DNA of 64,000 bases from Herpomyces periplanetae (taxonomy: Eukaryota > Ascomycota > Laboulbeniomycetes > Herpomycetales > Herpomycetaceae), in the NCBI GenBank assembly GCA_009733715.1, contig WMKJ01000001.1, positions 1-64,000 on the forward strand. The letters are read 5' to 3'. The notes under the pieces are model-generated. The model had not been told where the DNA came from. It made no database searches and saw only the letters and a list, made by a program, of their open reading frames with translations. The stretch's first letter is position 1, and every line of letters starts with the position of its first letter. Positions 31,019 to 40,610 of the stretch are shown one piece after another. The translations under genes and the position numbers were made by a program.

Positions 31019-31566
31019 GGTAGCACATGTGAGCACAACAGAATGAGGGTAAGTTGATTTATATTTAATATTGATAGATTAAATAAATATATTGACACAA
31101 ATTCATTCAACAATATAAGTATATGTGCGAGTAAAAATCTCCAAAAATTAGTTTGGTTAATTGTATCTTCTGGGTGAAAGCAGCTCGACCAAACTAAAAC
31201 GAAAAAAAAGCGTAAATTATAATATAATATATAAATATGTTTAGTGGAAAGAAAAGTGTGCAAATCCGAGTGAAACTGTATGGAAATATGAACGAACTAA
31301 GCACGTGATGTATCAGTTGGAAAATTAAACAACGGAATATAGGAAAATAGTGTATATGAAGCAACAAGTTGAGGGAAATCCAAATCGGGATACGAAGAAG
31401 CACGTGTTGAGACGAAAAGCCAGCAGTCAAGGGAAAGAAGTCTGAACAGATAAGACGAGACGAATGGTAGGGCTGAGAAGTGTACACAAAAGGAAGGTGT
31501 AATCTGCAAGATCGTTAACTGTGAATGTGAGGGTTTGGATGACGTCAGGGGAAAGTGTGTTGGGTG
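31019..31566. other. LEU2 promoter interval with two CACGTG sites
   Basis: 548 bp upstream of LEU2 and downstream of the membrane-protein gene, both on the minus strand. CACGTG lies at 31302-31307 and 31401-31406, about 285 and 385 bp before the LEU2 start. A palindromic TGACGTCA at 31540-31547 is close to the stop of the upstream gene. I found no Leu3-type CCGGNNCCGG and no TGACTCA Gcn4 site by eye. Confidence 0.4.
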
Positions 31567-33867
31567 TTAGTTGTTTGGAGTAATTTCGTTGTCTAGTAAG
31601 ATACTAGGTGCACGATGCACATGAGGAATTGGTATTTCGGTCCCGGGATGCTGTCGAAATATGGTAGCAGTGGAGGCGTTAGTACTGTGTCTTCTATGTA
31701 TTCTGTAGAGTAAATGGGGTGAATGATGAAAGGAATTTGGGGTAGTATCATGTTTATTAAAATTAGAATGAATCTGTGATAAGGAAGATGGTCGAGAGCT
31801 TTCACTGGAATTTATCGTTCGATGGACATTGTTAAAGGGTAAAGTATCATCATTATCATAACGTGAAAACGGTAGCTTGTTCATTTGCGTAGTCTCCTGT
31901 GCCTTCGTAAATGTCGATTTGGTAGATGAGGGTATTTCATGTGTATCATGTACAAGAGAAGGTAACTTCGGACGAAGTGATTCAATTAGCGAATTTAATC
32001 GTTCATCAAGGTTATTTCTATAGAGTTTATGATCCGTTATAATAGAATTACTTGTCAAGCCGTCGTTAAAATCTAGCGTAGCTTCAAATTTCTCAAAACT
32101 GTCCCGTTGATCATTATCATCATCATCCTCTTCTTCCGTTGAAGATTCAAATACCGACTTCAACGGAGGATACTCATCCATACGAGTTTCTTCCATGGAG
32201 TGAAATTTTTCATTTAATGACGTAATCGGAAAGTTAACGCTATTAATCGAACTAACTGACCCTCGTAATGGTAAGGTTTGGTTGAGACAAATCGAATGAT
32301 TAATTAACCAATTATGCACAAAGTCACCCGTCTGAGTATCCTGATCCGAGGAGAAGCTGAGTGGATGTTGCTGGTTGAGAGTTGGTGCTATAGTCGCATT
32401 CTTTTCACCCAGTTCTGATTCATCATTCTTCGAAGTTCTTCGCGGTGATACCACGCCGCCAGATTCACCCTGTGAAAAACGCTGGTTAACACTATCCATG
32501 ATAGTGTAGTCCGTTAACTTTTGTAGTAATTTTTGGTAGACATTTTGATTTTCGTCAAATGACTTTAACGATGCTGCATCATTAGCGGCAACGGCTGCCA
32601 CTCTCTCGGAGCACTGTGATCCCCGACGAGATTGATTGGCTGCTAAAGAGTCATTATGTTCTGTTTTGGGCATCAACATGGCAGGGTTATCGGCAAATTT
32701 TGTTTGTTGAGTTGTCTGACTCCGAAGAGAAGTTGGGCCAGGATCCGTAATATGTGGGGTGTTTTCGATTTTAAGATTACTCCTCCGAAACTTTACCATC
32801 TTGTCTACGGCAAGGTGAACAGGTGTGTTTTTGGCTAAGAAGCCTCGTCTTTTTGACTTGAGAGTGTTGTCAGTGCTCTCGAGTGAATCTGATCCACTTG
32901 ATATCATTTTGTCCATTTCACTCGTATCGGGTAGTAAATCATTAGCTGAAAAATTGGATAAGTTTGTCGAACGACGACAAGGAATAAAATAGCAATGTTC
33001 AGGCGCATCGGAAGCTTTAACTTTCATTATTTTGTCTAAATCTTCACCCTCGTCGTCGCCAGCGACTACAATTGTCGGACGTGGAGAAGGTGTATTCGAG
33101 AAGTTATCACTTAGGCTTTTAGAATTTCCGTTGATCGGATGCGAGGTTAGCGATGTATTTAGGTCAACCTTCGAATTAAGACGTGTTTTTTTGGGATACT
33201 GTGGATTTTGGTCACGTAAGCGGCATATTTTTGATATTCCGAAGGCGTCTGGATTATTCCGATCGCCAGATTCAAGTTGAGACTGATGTTTAACTTGACG
33301 CCTTTTGTGATGCTTGCGATTTCGAAAGGTTATAAATAAAAACACCAAGTTTATTAGCACAATAGCTGTGCATACAACAACAAGAACAATAACTGTAGCC
33401 TTGTGTGTTTTGATTATACTAAGGGATTCCTGATGATCTTGTGTCCGGGTTGACCTGGATGTCGGTGTAGGTAAATGTGAGTTTTCTAATGAATAAAAGA
33501 TGTTATTTGATGGTTTCGGTACACCTGTGGAGTTGCCATCACCACTTATATCAGTAGATGGTGAATTAATTGGTAAGGGATGGATGGATGCTTCATTTGG
33601 GGAGTTAACTGAAGCTCCTGAACTTGTAGGTAAAGAGGCGACTTGATCACTTATTTTAATATCATTATTAGATACTAGTGTGGCTGTTGGTTGACTCGGA
33701 CTTGTAACTAAGTGTTCAAGAGAGGTAGTAGGCTGTGTAGTATGTATGGAGGTTAAACCAGGTAAAGGAAATTCGGTTGAAGGGGAAATATTAGAAAAAG
33801 TATTGGCAAGTACTGGAATAGTAGATTCAAACATTGAAAATTCGTTCAACGAAATGTCCGTAGCCAT
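31567..33867 (-). CDS. Single-pass membrane protein with Ser/Thr-rich ectodomain and large tail
   Basis: 766 residues, family not recognised. Residues 1-156 are Ser/Thr/Pro/Asn-rich, mucin-like and suited to O-mannosylation. A clear membrane helix follows at about 157-181 (VIVLVVVCTAIVLINLVFLFI), then a strongly basic stop-transfer (FRNRKHHKRRQVKH). About 585 mostly disordered, Ser/Asp-rich residues follow. This layout (O-glycosylated head, one helix, basic anchor, cytosolic tail) is that of fungal surface sensors such as Mid2/Wtl1 or polarity proteins such as Axl2, but Mid2 tails are far shorter. No signal peptide is encoded after the ATG. The base pair before the ATG is AG, so a 5' exon carrying a signal peptide may exist upstream; I could not define one. 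The open frame reaches a TTG 16 codons earlier, which I did not use. Function is unknown. Confidence 0.7.
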   Translation of the reverse strand: MATDISLNEFSMFESTIPVLANTFSNISPSTEFPLPGLTSIHTTQPTTSLEHLVTSPSQPTATLVSNNDIKISDQVASLPTSSGASVNSPNEASIHPLPINSPSTDISGDGNSTGVPKPSNNIFYSLENSHLPTPTSRSTRTQDHQESLSIIKTHKATVIVLVVVCTAIVLINLVFLFITFRNRKHHKRRQVKHQSQLESGDRNNPDAFGISKICRLRDQNPQYPKKTRLNSKVDLNTSLTSHPINGNSKSLSDNFSNTPSPRPTIVVAGDDEGEDLDKIMKVKASDAPEHCYFIPCRRSTNLSNFSANDLLPDTSEMDKMISSGSDSLESTDNTLKSKRRGFLAKNTPVHLAVDKMVKFRRSNLKIENTPHITDPGPTSLRSQTTQQTKFADNPAMLMPKTEHNDSLAANQSRRGSQCSERVAAVAANDAASLKSFDENQNVYQKLLQKLTDYTIMDSVNQRFSQGESGGVVSPRRTSKNDESELGEKNATIAPTLNQQHPLSFSSDQDTQTGDFVHNWLINHSICLNQTLPLRGSVSSINSVNFPITSLNEKFHSMEETRMDEYPPLKSVFESSTEEEDDDDNDQRDSFEKFEATLDFNDGLTSNSIITDHKLYRNNLDERLNSLIESLRPKLPSLVHDTHEIPSSTKSTFTKAQETTQMNKLPFSRYDNDDTLPFNNVHRTINSSESSRPSSLSQIHSNFNKHDTTPNSFHHSPHLLYRIHRRHSTNASTATIFRQHPGTEIPIPHVHRAPSILLDNEITPNN

Positions 33868-35179
33868 CTGGCGAAAAAACGTTAAAAATTTGTAAAGAAA
33901 GGATAAAAGCTTCAAAGCCTCTTGGATTCAACAGTAACCTAAATAATGGGAAAAAGCCAACAGGTAGCGTGGAATAACTTTTTCTATGAACCGCTAAACT
34001 GGAAAATGTTAACATAAGACAAATGAGTAAAAAAATCAATTAAGATGAAATGAAGGAAAAAAACGTTTAAAGTTGACGATAAAGGTGAATGCAATCATGA
34101 TTTCGTCCAGCGGCAAAGTTGCAAAAGACCATTTTTAGAATTAAGATAAGAGGATAAGGTAGTTATTGAAAAATTAAATGAAGAATCGGATAGTAGAGGG
34201 AAGGGGAAAGTGATGATCAAGGTTAAAATAAATTAGTTAATTATGCTTGTCTGATGATAATATAGAAATATGTATGTAACTTGGACGTAATTTATACACA
34301 ACGAGAATTGAGCTCTGACTTATCTATAATATTTATGGATAAAGATAAAAAGGTTACGGAGTGAGCAAAATAAAAAAATTAATGATTGATCCCTTCTTTT
34401 GCGGTGGGGAAGACCACAATGATAGATATCGTCGATCCATCCGATATGCATCTGGCCCGACTACATTTTCGTAGGGCTGAAGACAATTCACACAGATTAT
34501 GTAACGAGGCTCCGGAAAATTAAAACGTGTTTTAGGTAAGAGAAACAAGATGAAACAGGAGAAAATGGTGAGAATTGTGGACCGGAGATGGGACGAATGT
34601 AACACCGAGATTAGTTTAGGTAAGGACTACGGTAGGATTTGTTACGTCATTATCAAGGATGGTTTGTGACGTGCAGGTACGTTATGTTATTTCCTGATTG
34701 AGCGAATTTCCGGGGAAAACCGCTTGAATGGATTGGAACAGATTCTGGTTAAGTAACACGGAATTATCTTGAAAGAAGTTTATGATAATTGGGCAAGGTG
34801 AAAAATAAAAGAATAGTATAAAATTTTGCAATATTTCCCAAGGGCATATTAACCTATCTTTCGCTTGATCTTTCCTGGTGCATAACTGATTCTTTTCTTT
34901 CCTTTATCTATTGATCAAGACAGCATAAACTTCTCATATTAGCTTTAACCTTAATTCATAAAAGTGATTCCCTTCTTTCGAATCACATACACAATACAAT
35001 CACCCGCATGCAAAATTACCACTTTTCTAACGGCATAAATCACTCTTCATAAGTCAAATTGTGCATTGATCCTCAAGTCTTTTTGGAAATGTATCAAACA
35101 TGACCTTTTATTGTCACAGATCAAGTTTTTCATATTCTTACATAAGACACTTGTCGTACACGAATTGTCACTTGCCACT
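33868..35179. other. Upstream region of the membrane-protein gene
   Basis: About 1.3 kb between the TPK stop and the membrane-protein start, both minus strand. The part from 33,900 to 34,830 is purine-rich on the plus strand, i.e. a pyrimidine-rich leader for the minus-strand gene. A short minus-strand frame at 33827-34039 starts hydrophobic (ICLMLTFSSLAV) but lacks an ATG at its head. It may hide a signal-peptide exon, but this is not supported well enough to call. Confidence 0.4.
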
Positions 35180-36082
35180 TTATAACTCCAAGGTAACCAG
35201 TATCTCCACGTTCGTTTTAACATTCACCCTTGACCCTTCTACTATATTGCACAAGCTAAGATTTTCTTCCATGCATGTTTCCCAGTTTTCCACGTCATAA
35301 CGAAAACCCTTTAATGATATGATAGCCCTTTCATATAACGGAATAATTCCTGCATGTCGTTCAATAATCATTTTACTTTCACCGGAAATATCTCGCTTAC
35401 AAGCCATGAGATCCAGTTTGTCATGATTATTTACGCTCAAGTCAATCTCATTCAACCCGGGTAATACGGTAAATGTAATATTTGTTTCCGTTAACAACCA
35501 AAATTTGGTCATGAATTCATTATTTAATCGTTTTAAACTAGCAAGTATACCCATAGCTTGATCAACCCGATTCCTTAAACTTCCGTATATGATAATATTG
35601 TCCACTCTACCTTTGCCGATAAAAATTATGGCCTTCATTAGATCTGTAGAATTTTGATCACTTATTTGTATAATGGGAACGCCTAGTTTCTCGTAAAACG
35701 TTCTCACTTCATTTTCCACAGAGTCTAGATCACCAACAATGGCAGCGGGTAATTCATTAGGGTCTAACCAACTACAGCTATTTTTAGGTGTAGTAGAACG
35801 TTGACCTGAAGCTGAGCCGTCTTCAGAGTGGCATACATGAAAATTGTAAAATTGATTTGCTCCTCCATCGGCCAAAATCCGAAATTTCGGATCAGCCAGG
35901 TTCCATGCTTTACAAAAAGCGTCAGTGTTTATGATTGGTGTATTTAGTACGACCAAACCGCAGGTATTATTTTTCTCCCTTTCTGTGTCATTTTGTTTTT
36001 TTATATTAGCTTGGTTATTCACGTGTATCCACTGAAATAATCCCGGTTTGTGGATATAATGATTAATTGACTCATCAGACAT
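35180..36082 (-). CDS. THI80: Thiamine pyrophosphokinase
   Basis: A 300-residue single-exon enzyme that transfers pyrophosphate from ATP to thiamine, giving the cofactor TPP. Recognisable family segments are GLVVLNTPI, RILADGGANQFY, AAIVGDLDSV, the Asp/Thr pair in ISDQNSTDLMKAI, IIIYGSLRNRVDQAMG (GG.GGR.DQ in the family) and, in the C-terminal beta domain, GIIPL and SLKGFRYDVEN. The order and length fit fungal Thi80 and animal TPK1 (about 245-320 residues). The GGLGGR motif is relaxed to GSLRNR, a departure at a normally conserved turn. The ATG chosen is the first in the frame. The roughly 35 N-terminal residues are unconserved. Divergent from MET16. Confidence 0.88.
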   Translation of the reverse strand: MSDESINHYIHKPGLFQWIHVNNQANIKKQNDTEREKNNTCGLVVLNTPIINTDAFCKAWNLADPKFRILADGGANQFYNFHVCHSEDGSASGQRSTTPKNSCSWLDPNELPAAIVGDLDSVENEVRTFYEKLGVPIIQISDQNSTDLMKAIIFIGKGRVDNIIIYGSLRNRVDQAMGILASLKRLNNEFMTKFWLLTETNITFTVLPGLNEIDLSVNNHDKLDLMACKRDISGESKMIIERHAGIIPLYERAIISLKGFRYDVENWETCMEENLSLCNIVEGSRVNVKTNVEILVTLEL

Positions 36083-37280
36083 TTTCCGAAGCCGAACTAC
36101 ACTCTTTCATGTATTTTACAAAAATTCCCACGTTCTTTCACAGCCCATCTGACCAATTATCAACGACTTATTTATGCTGAATTATGGAAAGTAGCAGTAG
36201 CGTAAAGTAGTATAATACAAGTTCATTAACTAGCTAGAACACTAAATCATTTCTTCAACTCAATAAAAACTTTTTAAAGTAATAAATTCCAATTAAATTC
36301 ATGGGAAATGTTTTTTGCCTCGTAATTAACTTTTCCAAGTCGTACTCGATAACTACGGTATTATATAAGTCTCTCGAAATTCCGGATTGCACGGCCACGG
36401 GTCCGTCTCGCCTCGTGCCACGGCAGCGGATTTTAGGTTGGCTGTCTCGTCTTTATTTGTTTTGTAAATCTAGACGGTTATTTTCATTCTAATACATCCA
36501 TGCTGTTTACATTGCATGTTGTATTAAAAACGAAGAATCACTGTGATTAAGCTCCACTTAACGAATATATTTTACGCATACAGTAACTTCACATTATAAT
36601 TCAATCTACCAATAGAAGTTGGTGGTAATATTACAACCTGTTTAAAAGGAGTTTTCTATATGCCGGTACTAGAAGGATTCTCCTTTGTTAAACTTAATAG
36701 GTGCAAATTTAACCTACACGTCCATCGAACTTTCTTAAATATACTTTAAACATTCTAGATCTGAAAATTCCTACTAAACCTTTGTTGAAAGCGTAAAATT
36801 TTCCCTTCAAAATCTACTTGTATTTCTTTAATCCCAACACGCAAAACTTTCCAACTTTTTCGAATCACTATTTGCACTGCCACACGGCGTGGTCACATGG
36901 TTTTATACGTGGCTATGCTTCGCCTGAGGCTTTAGCCTTGGAGGATTGGAGGAATGACACCTTCGTCGAGAAATGTTTCATCATTTTGTACAATTTTACG
37001 AATGGGTTGGATATATTTTGGAATATCAGTATGATTTAAGAAATACTAGTTGCTTGCTGGTGCATTTTAACCTTTTAAAACCTCCAAAAATTTCAAAAAG
37101 AGTTTTAGGTTGAATTTTGGTGGAAACTAGGTAGTATTTTTTGTCATATACATGTACGTACGCACGCAAACACTGGATTACAATTGCAAATTTAACTATT
37201 ACTTGAGAGAGGATTGCTTAACTTTTTATCCAGCTAGCGTAGAATTTATTCCGCGAAGTTCAAGTATACGAATAGAAAAG
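36083..37280. other. Divergent promoter of TPK and MET16
   Basis: About 1.2 kb without a supportable gene. A GC-rich patch at 36385-36435 stands out against AT-rich flanks and can form a weak, bulged GGCCAC/GTGCC stem. It lies in a 63-codon frame (36301-36492) that has an ATG but no recognisable domain. I looked for a thiamine riboswitch-like aptamer near TPK and saw none. Confidence 0.45.
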
Positions 37281-38364
37281 ATGTCTGAAGATTCGGCTAT
37301 GACAGCTGCTTCGAATTCAGTTGGTGTAAACCAATATCTGTCCGAAGAATTTTTGAATCGTGAATCTATCGAAAAGATTAACGCTAAACTAGTATCATAT
37401 GAACCGCAAGGTAGTTATTTCTTTTGCAGTGAAACTTTTAAAAGCTTTTCCATTTGTTCAACTTATCTTGTTAACATATTCTATGATAACAAAAATAGAT
37501 ATACTTCAATGGGCACTGCAAACCATTCCTCATTTATACCAAACTACCGCTTTTGGATTAAGCGGAATGGCCATACTCGACATGTTATCCAAGCTAACCG
37601 AAACTCCAAATGACACATCAACTTCCAAAACTTCTCCACCGTTAATATTTATCGATACACTATACCATTTCCCACAAACTTATGAACTCGTGGAAACGGT
37701 GCGGAGTCGGTATCCAAATACACGATATCACGTGATCAAGCCGGCCAATTGCTCATCGCAAGAAGATTTTGTGAAGCGGCATGGGGATGAATTGTGGAAG
37801 ACTAATGAAGAATTGTATGACTATTTAACCAAGGTTGAGCCCGCCCAACGGGCTTATCACAATTATCACGTTGGTGCAGTGATTACAGGTCGAAGAAAGT
37901 CCCAGGGAGGTCAACGAGCCGGCATACCCATTGTGGAGTTGACAGAGATTGACCATAGTCAAACTTATTCGGGTGCTCATAATAACGGCTTTGCTTCTAC
38001 ACACATACTTAGGATCAACCCGTTAGCTAATTGGTCATTTACACGCGTAAGGGACTATATTGCAAAGAATAATGTTCCGTACAATACACTTGTCGACCAA
38101 GGTTACTTAAGTATTGGAGACGTTCACAGCACTCAACCCGTCAATCTAAGCATTATGTCAACGGTTAAAAGTGATAGTGACAAAAGTACCAACCGTGAAA
38201 ATAATTCATTAGACTCTTCTCTTGATCATTTAGAACGTGCAGGTCGCTGGTCCGACCGTGCTAAAACTGAGTGTGGACTACATAATCCTTACTGTCGTTA
38301 TGCTCCACAAAAAGCGAAGGCCGAGTCACAGTCTGCCGCCAATTCGGTTATTGGTAGTCAGTAA
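37281..38364 (+). CDS. MET16: PAPS reductase
   Basis: 331 residues from exons 37281-37410 and 37499-38364, split by an 88-bp intron (donor gtagtt, acceptor aaatag). The join makes an Asp codon and restores SYEPQ-DILQWALQTIPHLYQTTAFGLSG, the substrate-binding start of the family. Other marks are FIDTLYHFPQTYEL, YHVIKPANC, AVITGRRKSQGGQRAGI, INPLANWSF and the redox-active C-terminal motif KTECGLH. The enzyme reduces 3'-phosphoadenylyl sulfate to sulfite with thioredoxin in sulfate assimilation. The single Cys of ECGLH, followed by NPYCRY and without the CC pairs of an iron-sulfur APS reductase, fits the fungal PAPS-specific type. The second open frame also runs back through the intron, which can mislead automatic start calling. 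Confidence 0.93.
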
Positions 38365-38585
38365 ATAGTTCTGCGATATATTTTCACGCAAAGAAACGTT
38401 TTACATCATGTCAACCATATACGACAAAATGTACAAGTTGTATATTGTTCAATTGGAAAGTTAAACGCTTTTCTTTTCTCTATTAGCATTTAGTGTCACG
38501 TGATTTATATAGAAGAAAAATTGAATGGGATGTCAAAAGTGATAGGTCAATGTGATTAATGGGGAAGTGTGATGAAGCCAAAATG

Positions 38586-39218
38586 TTAGGAAGTTTGTGA
38601 TCTTTCAAAGGCCAATGAGGCGGATTCTAGCACTACGGATTGGGGTAACGCTGAGATAGCAACGCCAGTAGATGGGGATATATTCATATGCTCGAATGCA
38701 GCGCGGCCACCTGGATTTGTAGTATAGGAAGGCCAAACACGAGTAGGATGTAGGGGATAAGCGCCGGGAATTTGTAAAGCAGCTTTAGATATTGTATCGA
38801 GTAAAGAGCGCTGGGCATGAGGAGAAATACTCTGGGGAGCGGAAAAGCGACGACGACCGGGTTGATGATTAATTGAAACTCTGACGCTACGTCGATAAGG
38901 TGCTAGGAGAAAAGACTGCAATTGAACACAACGACGTTTCAAATCCGCTTCAGCAATGGACCAAGTTATAGTTAACTGTTTTGGAGAGCGGGTAGAAGAC
39001 GATTTTGGAGTATTTTGACCTTTGGTACGTCTCGAGGGTGGGATAGATTCTAGGGAATTAATAGACGAGGACGAGCTTGAATAAGGTAGACGATGACACG
39101 TAGAAAAATTGCGTATTAATTTTGACAAATGGAAAAATTGTGAGATGTTGTTAGGATGGTACCCAGGGTTAAACCACAGCTCACCAAGTTTATATTGGAT
39201 TAATGTACGTTTTAACAT
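38586..39218 (-). CDS. AIM23/mitochondrial IF3-like protein (tentative)
   Basis: 210 residues, basic, with a mitochondrial-type N-terminus (MLKRTLIQYK, later LIRNFSTCHRLPYSSSSS with an RNFS-like cleavage region). The middle, LTITWSIAEADLKRRCVQLQSFLL, resembles the W-x(3)-x(2)-DL-x(3)-Q-x(3)-FL pattern at the start of the C-terminal domain of mitochondrial IF3 and Aim23. The next segment (RSVRVSINHQPGRRRFS) resembles its beta-hairpin. Aim23 is the yeast mtIF3 ortholog and tunes translation initiation in mitochondria. At 210 residues it is shorter than yeast Aim23 (356), so it may be a reduced ortholog. Confidence in mitochondrial location is moderate and in the IF3 assignment lower. It starts at the first ATG. 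Confidence 0.5.
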   Translation of the reverse strand: MLKRTLIQYKLGELWFNPGYHPNNISQFFHLSKLIRNFSTCHRLPYSSSSSSINSLESIPPSRRTKGQNTPKSSSTRSPKQLTITWSIAEADLKRRCVQLQSFLLAPYRRSVRVSINHQPGRRRFSAPQSISPHAQRSLLDTISKAALQIPGAYPLHPTRVWPSYTTNPGGRAAFEHMNISPSTGVAISALPQSVVLESASLAFERSQTS

Positions 39219-40610
39219 GCTGTCTGTATTAAAAAAGGGATAATGCTAGCCCAAGAGACAATACGCACCAATTCCAGCTCATATATAAAATGTAATGAAA
39301 AAGAGAGTAGAAATATAAGTGAAAAATGTATAATGAACGCCGACAAATACCAGGTCAACTAATAGAAATTAACGATTATAATATTAATAAAACATTCTCA
39401 ATTTTGTTAAGCAACAATTAGGAAAATTACCTCATAAATCATTAAAAAAAGCTTTTTTATCTAGACACAAATTTACAAAACCAGGTCGGCCATCACCAAA
39501 ATCTTTTTCTAACGCGAAATTGATGATGGCATCGGGTAAAGTTTTGCCCGAATTTTACATAAACAGCATGTGAAGAGGAGAGTAAAGTCTCATGACGTTT
39601 CGGGCCGATGTGGATTTAGAGAAGAAAGCTTGGCGGGAATTTAGGGATGAGGGGAAAAGGACCGATAAGGCAGGATTCGGGAGGACGGGCCGGCTCAGAG
39701 GTGACTCGAAACTGACAAACAAAACTCCCCGAACAATTGAACGAATTCTTGGCGCGAAATAAATTTCTTTTCTCGAATGTGATTGTCATTGGGATCGTTC
39801 TTTTTCGCAGTTGGTCGCATTAGACTGGTTAAATCCTTCTTATTTTTAGTTTTAACTTGAACAGTTTGTTACCGGTCTACCTCCCAGTTTTTCATTCTTA
39901 GTGCACACTTCCCTTAAATTAAATGGGGATTCCTTTTAACTTTTTCTACTTGTTAACCTGAATTTTTAAACTTGATAGCATTGTTCACATCAGATAAATT
40001 GATGGAATATTTTATAAATTGTTGATGAAATTCTGATTTAAGATTACTTCACTCTGTTCATTTCAAAGACATATTTTTACGTGTGGAATATTTACTCTGG
40101 GAATAGCTTTTATAACTTTTGTTAACCCAGTACATTTTTAATGATTTCTTCCGATTAACTCTCCTTAATCCTTGTCGAACTTGAACCGAACATATCACGT
40201 CTTCTTTGTCAATGCTGATTGAGTTTCCTGGCTCGCTTAACTAATCGATATATATATATCTTATACGTTACGCCTTGTACGGATCAAACCCTTTAGCAAA
40301 CAGAGTTTTTGCGTGTGTGTTGGTGAATGTGCGTATATAGATTTAACCACGGTTACTTTAGGTGGCGTTTGGCTCATCATACGATTAACATTCTTTACTA
40401 AAATATCATCTATTGCAAGTGCGTGTGGGGGATCTGTTGAGTGGGAATATTGCGGAAGAATTGATCAGCCGGATTTCTCTTACTGAGAGTCTTATATTGT
40501 GCAGGCGCGGCTGGCTACTAGTATCAAGCATTTCACTGCTTGTTTTATGCGCTGAAACGAAAATATTTCTTTCAGGCATTATCTTATAGTTTATTCCGGT
40601 TCATTTATTA
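39219..40610. other. Divergent promoter of AIM23-like and RLM1-like genes
   Basis: About 1.4 kb, no gene. An E2F/MBF-like TTGGCGCGAAA is at 39749-39759, in a short GC-richer stretch (39,590-39,760). The RLM1-proximal side contains TATATATATA (about 40250) and GT-rich leader sequence. Confidence 0.45.

Noticed and set aside
33827-34039. Signal-peptide-like frame upstream of the membrane protein
   Set aside because: Its hydrophobic head starts at TTG, the first ATG leaves only a short hydrophobic stretch, and no donor pairs in phase with the AG before the called ATG with confidence.
36301-36492. 63-codon frame with an ATG and a GC-rich patch, also considered as a tRNA or riboswitch near TPK
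   Set aside because: No tRNA A/B boxes or cloverleaf pairing, no thiamine-aptamer core, and no domain in the peptide.
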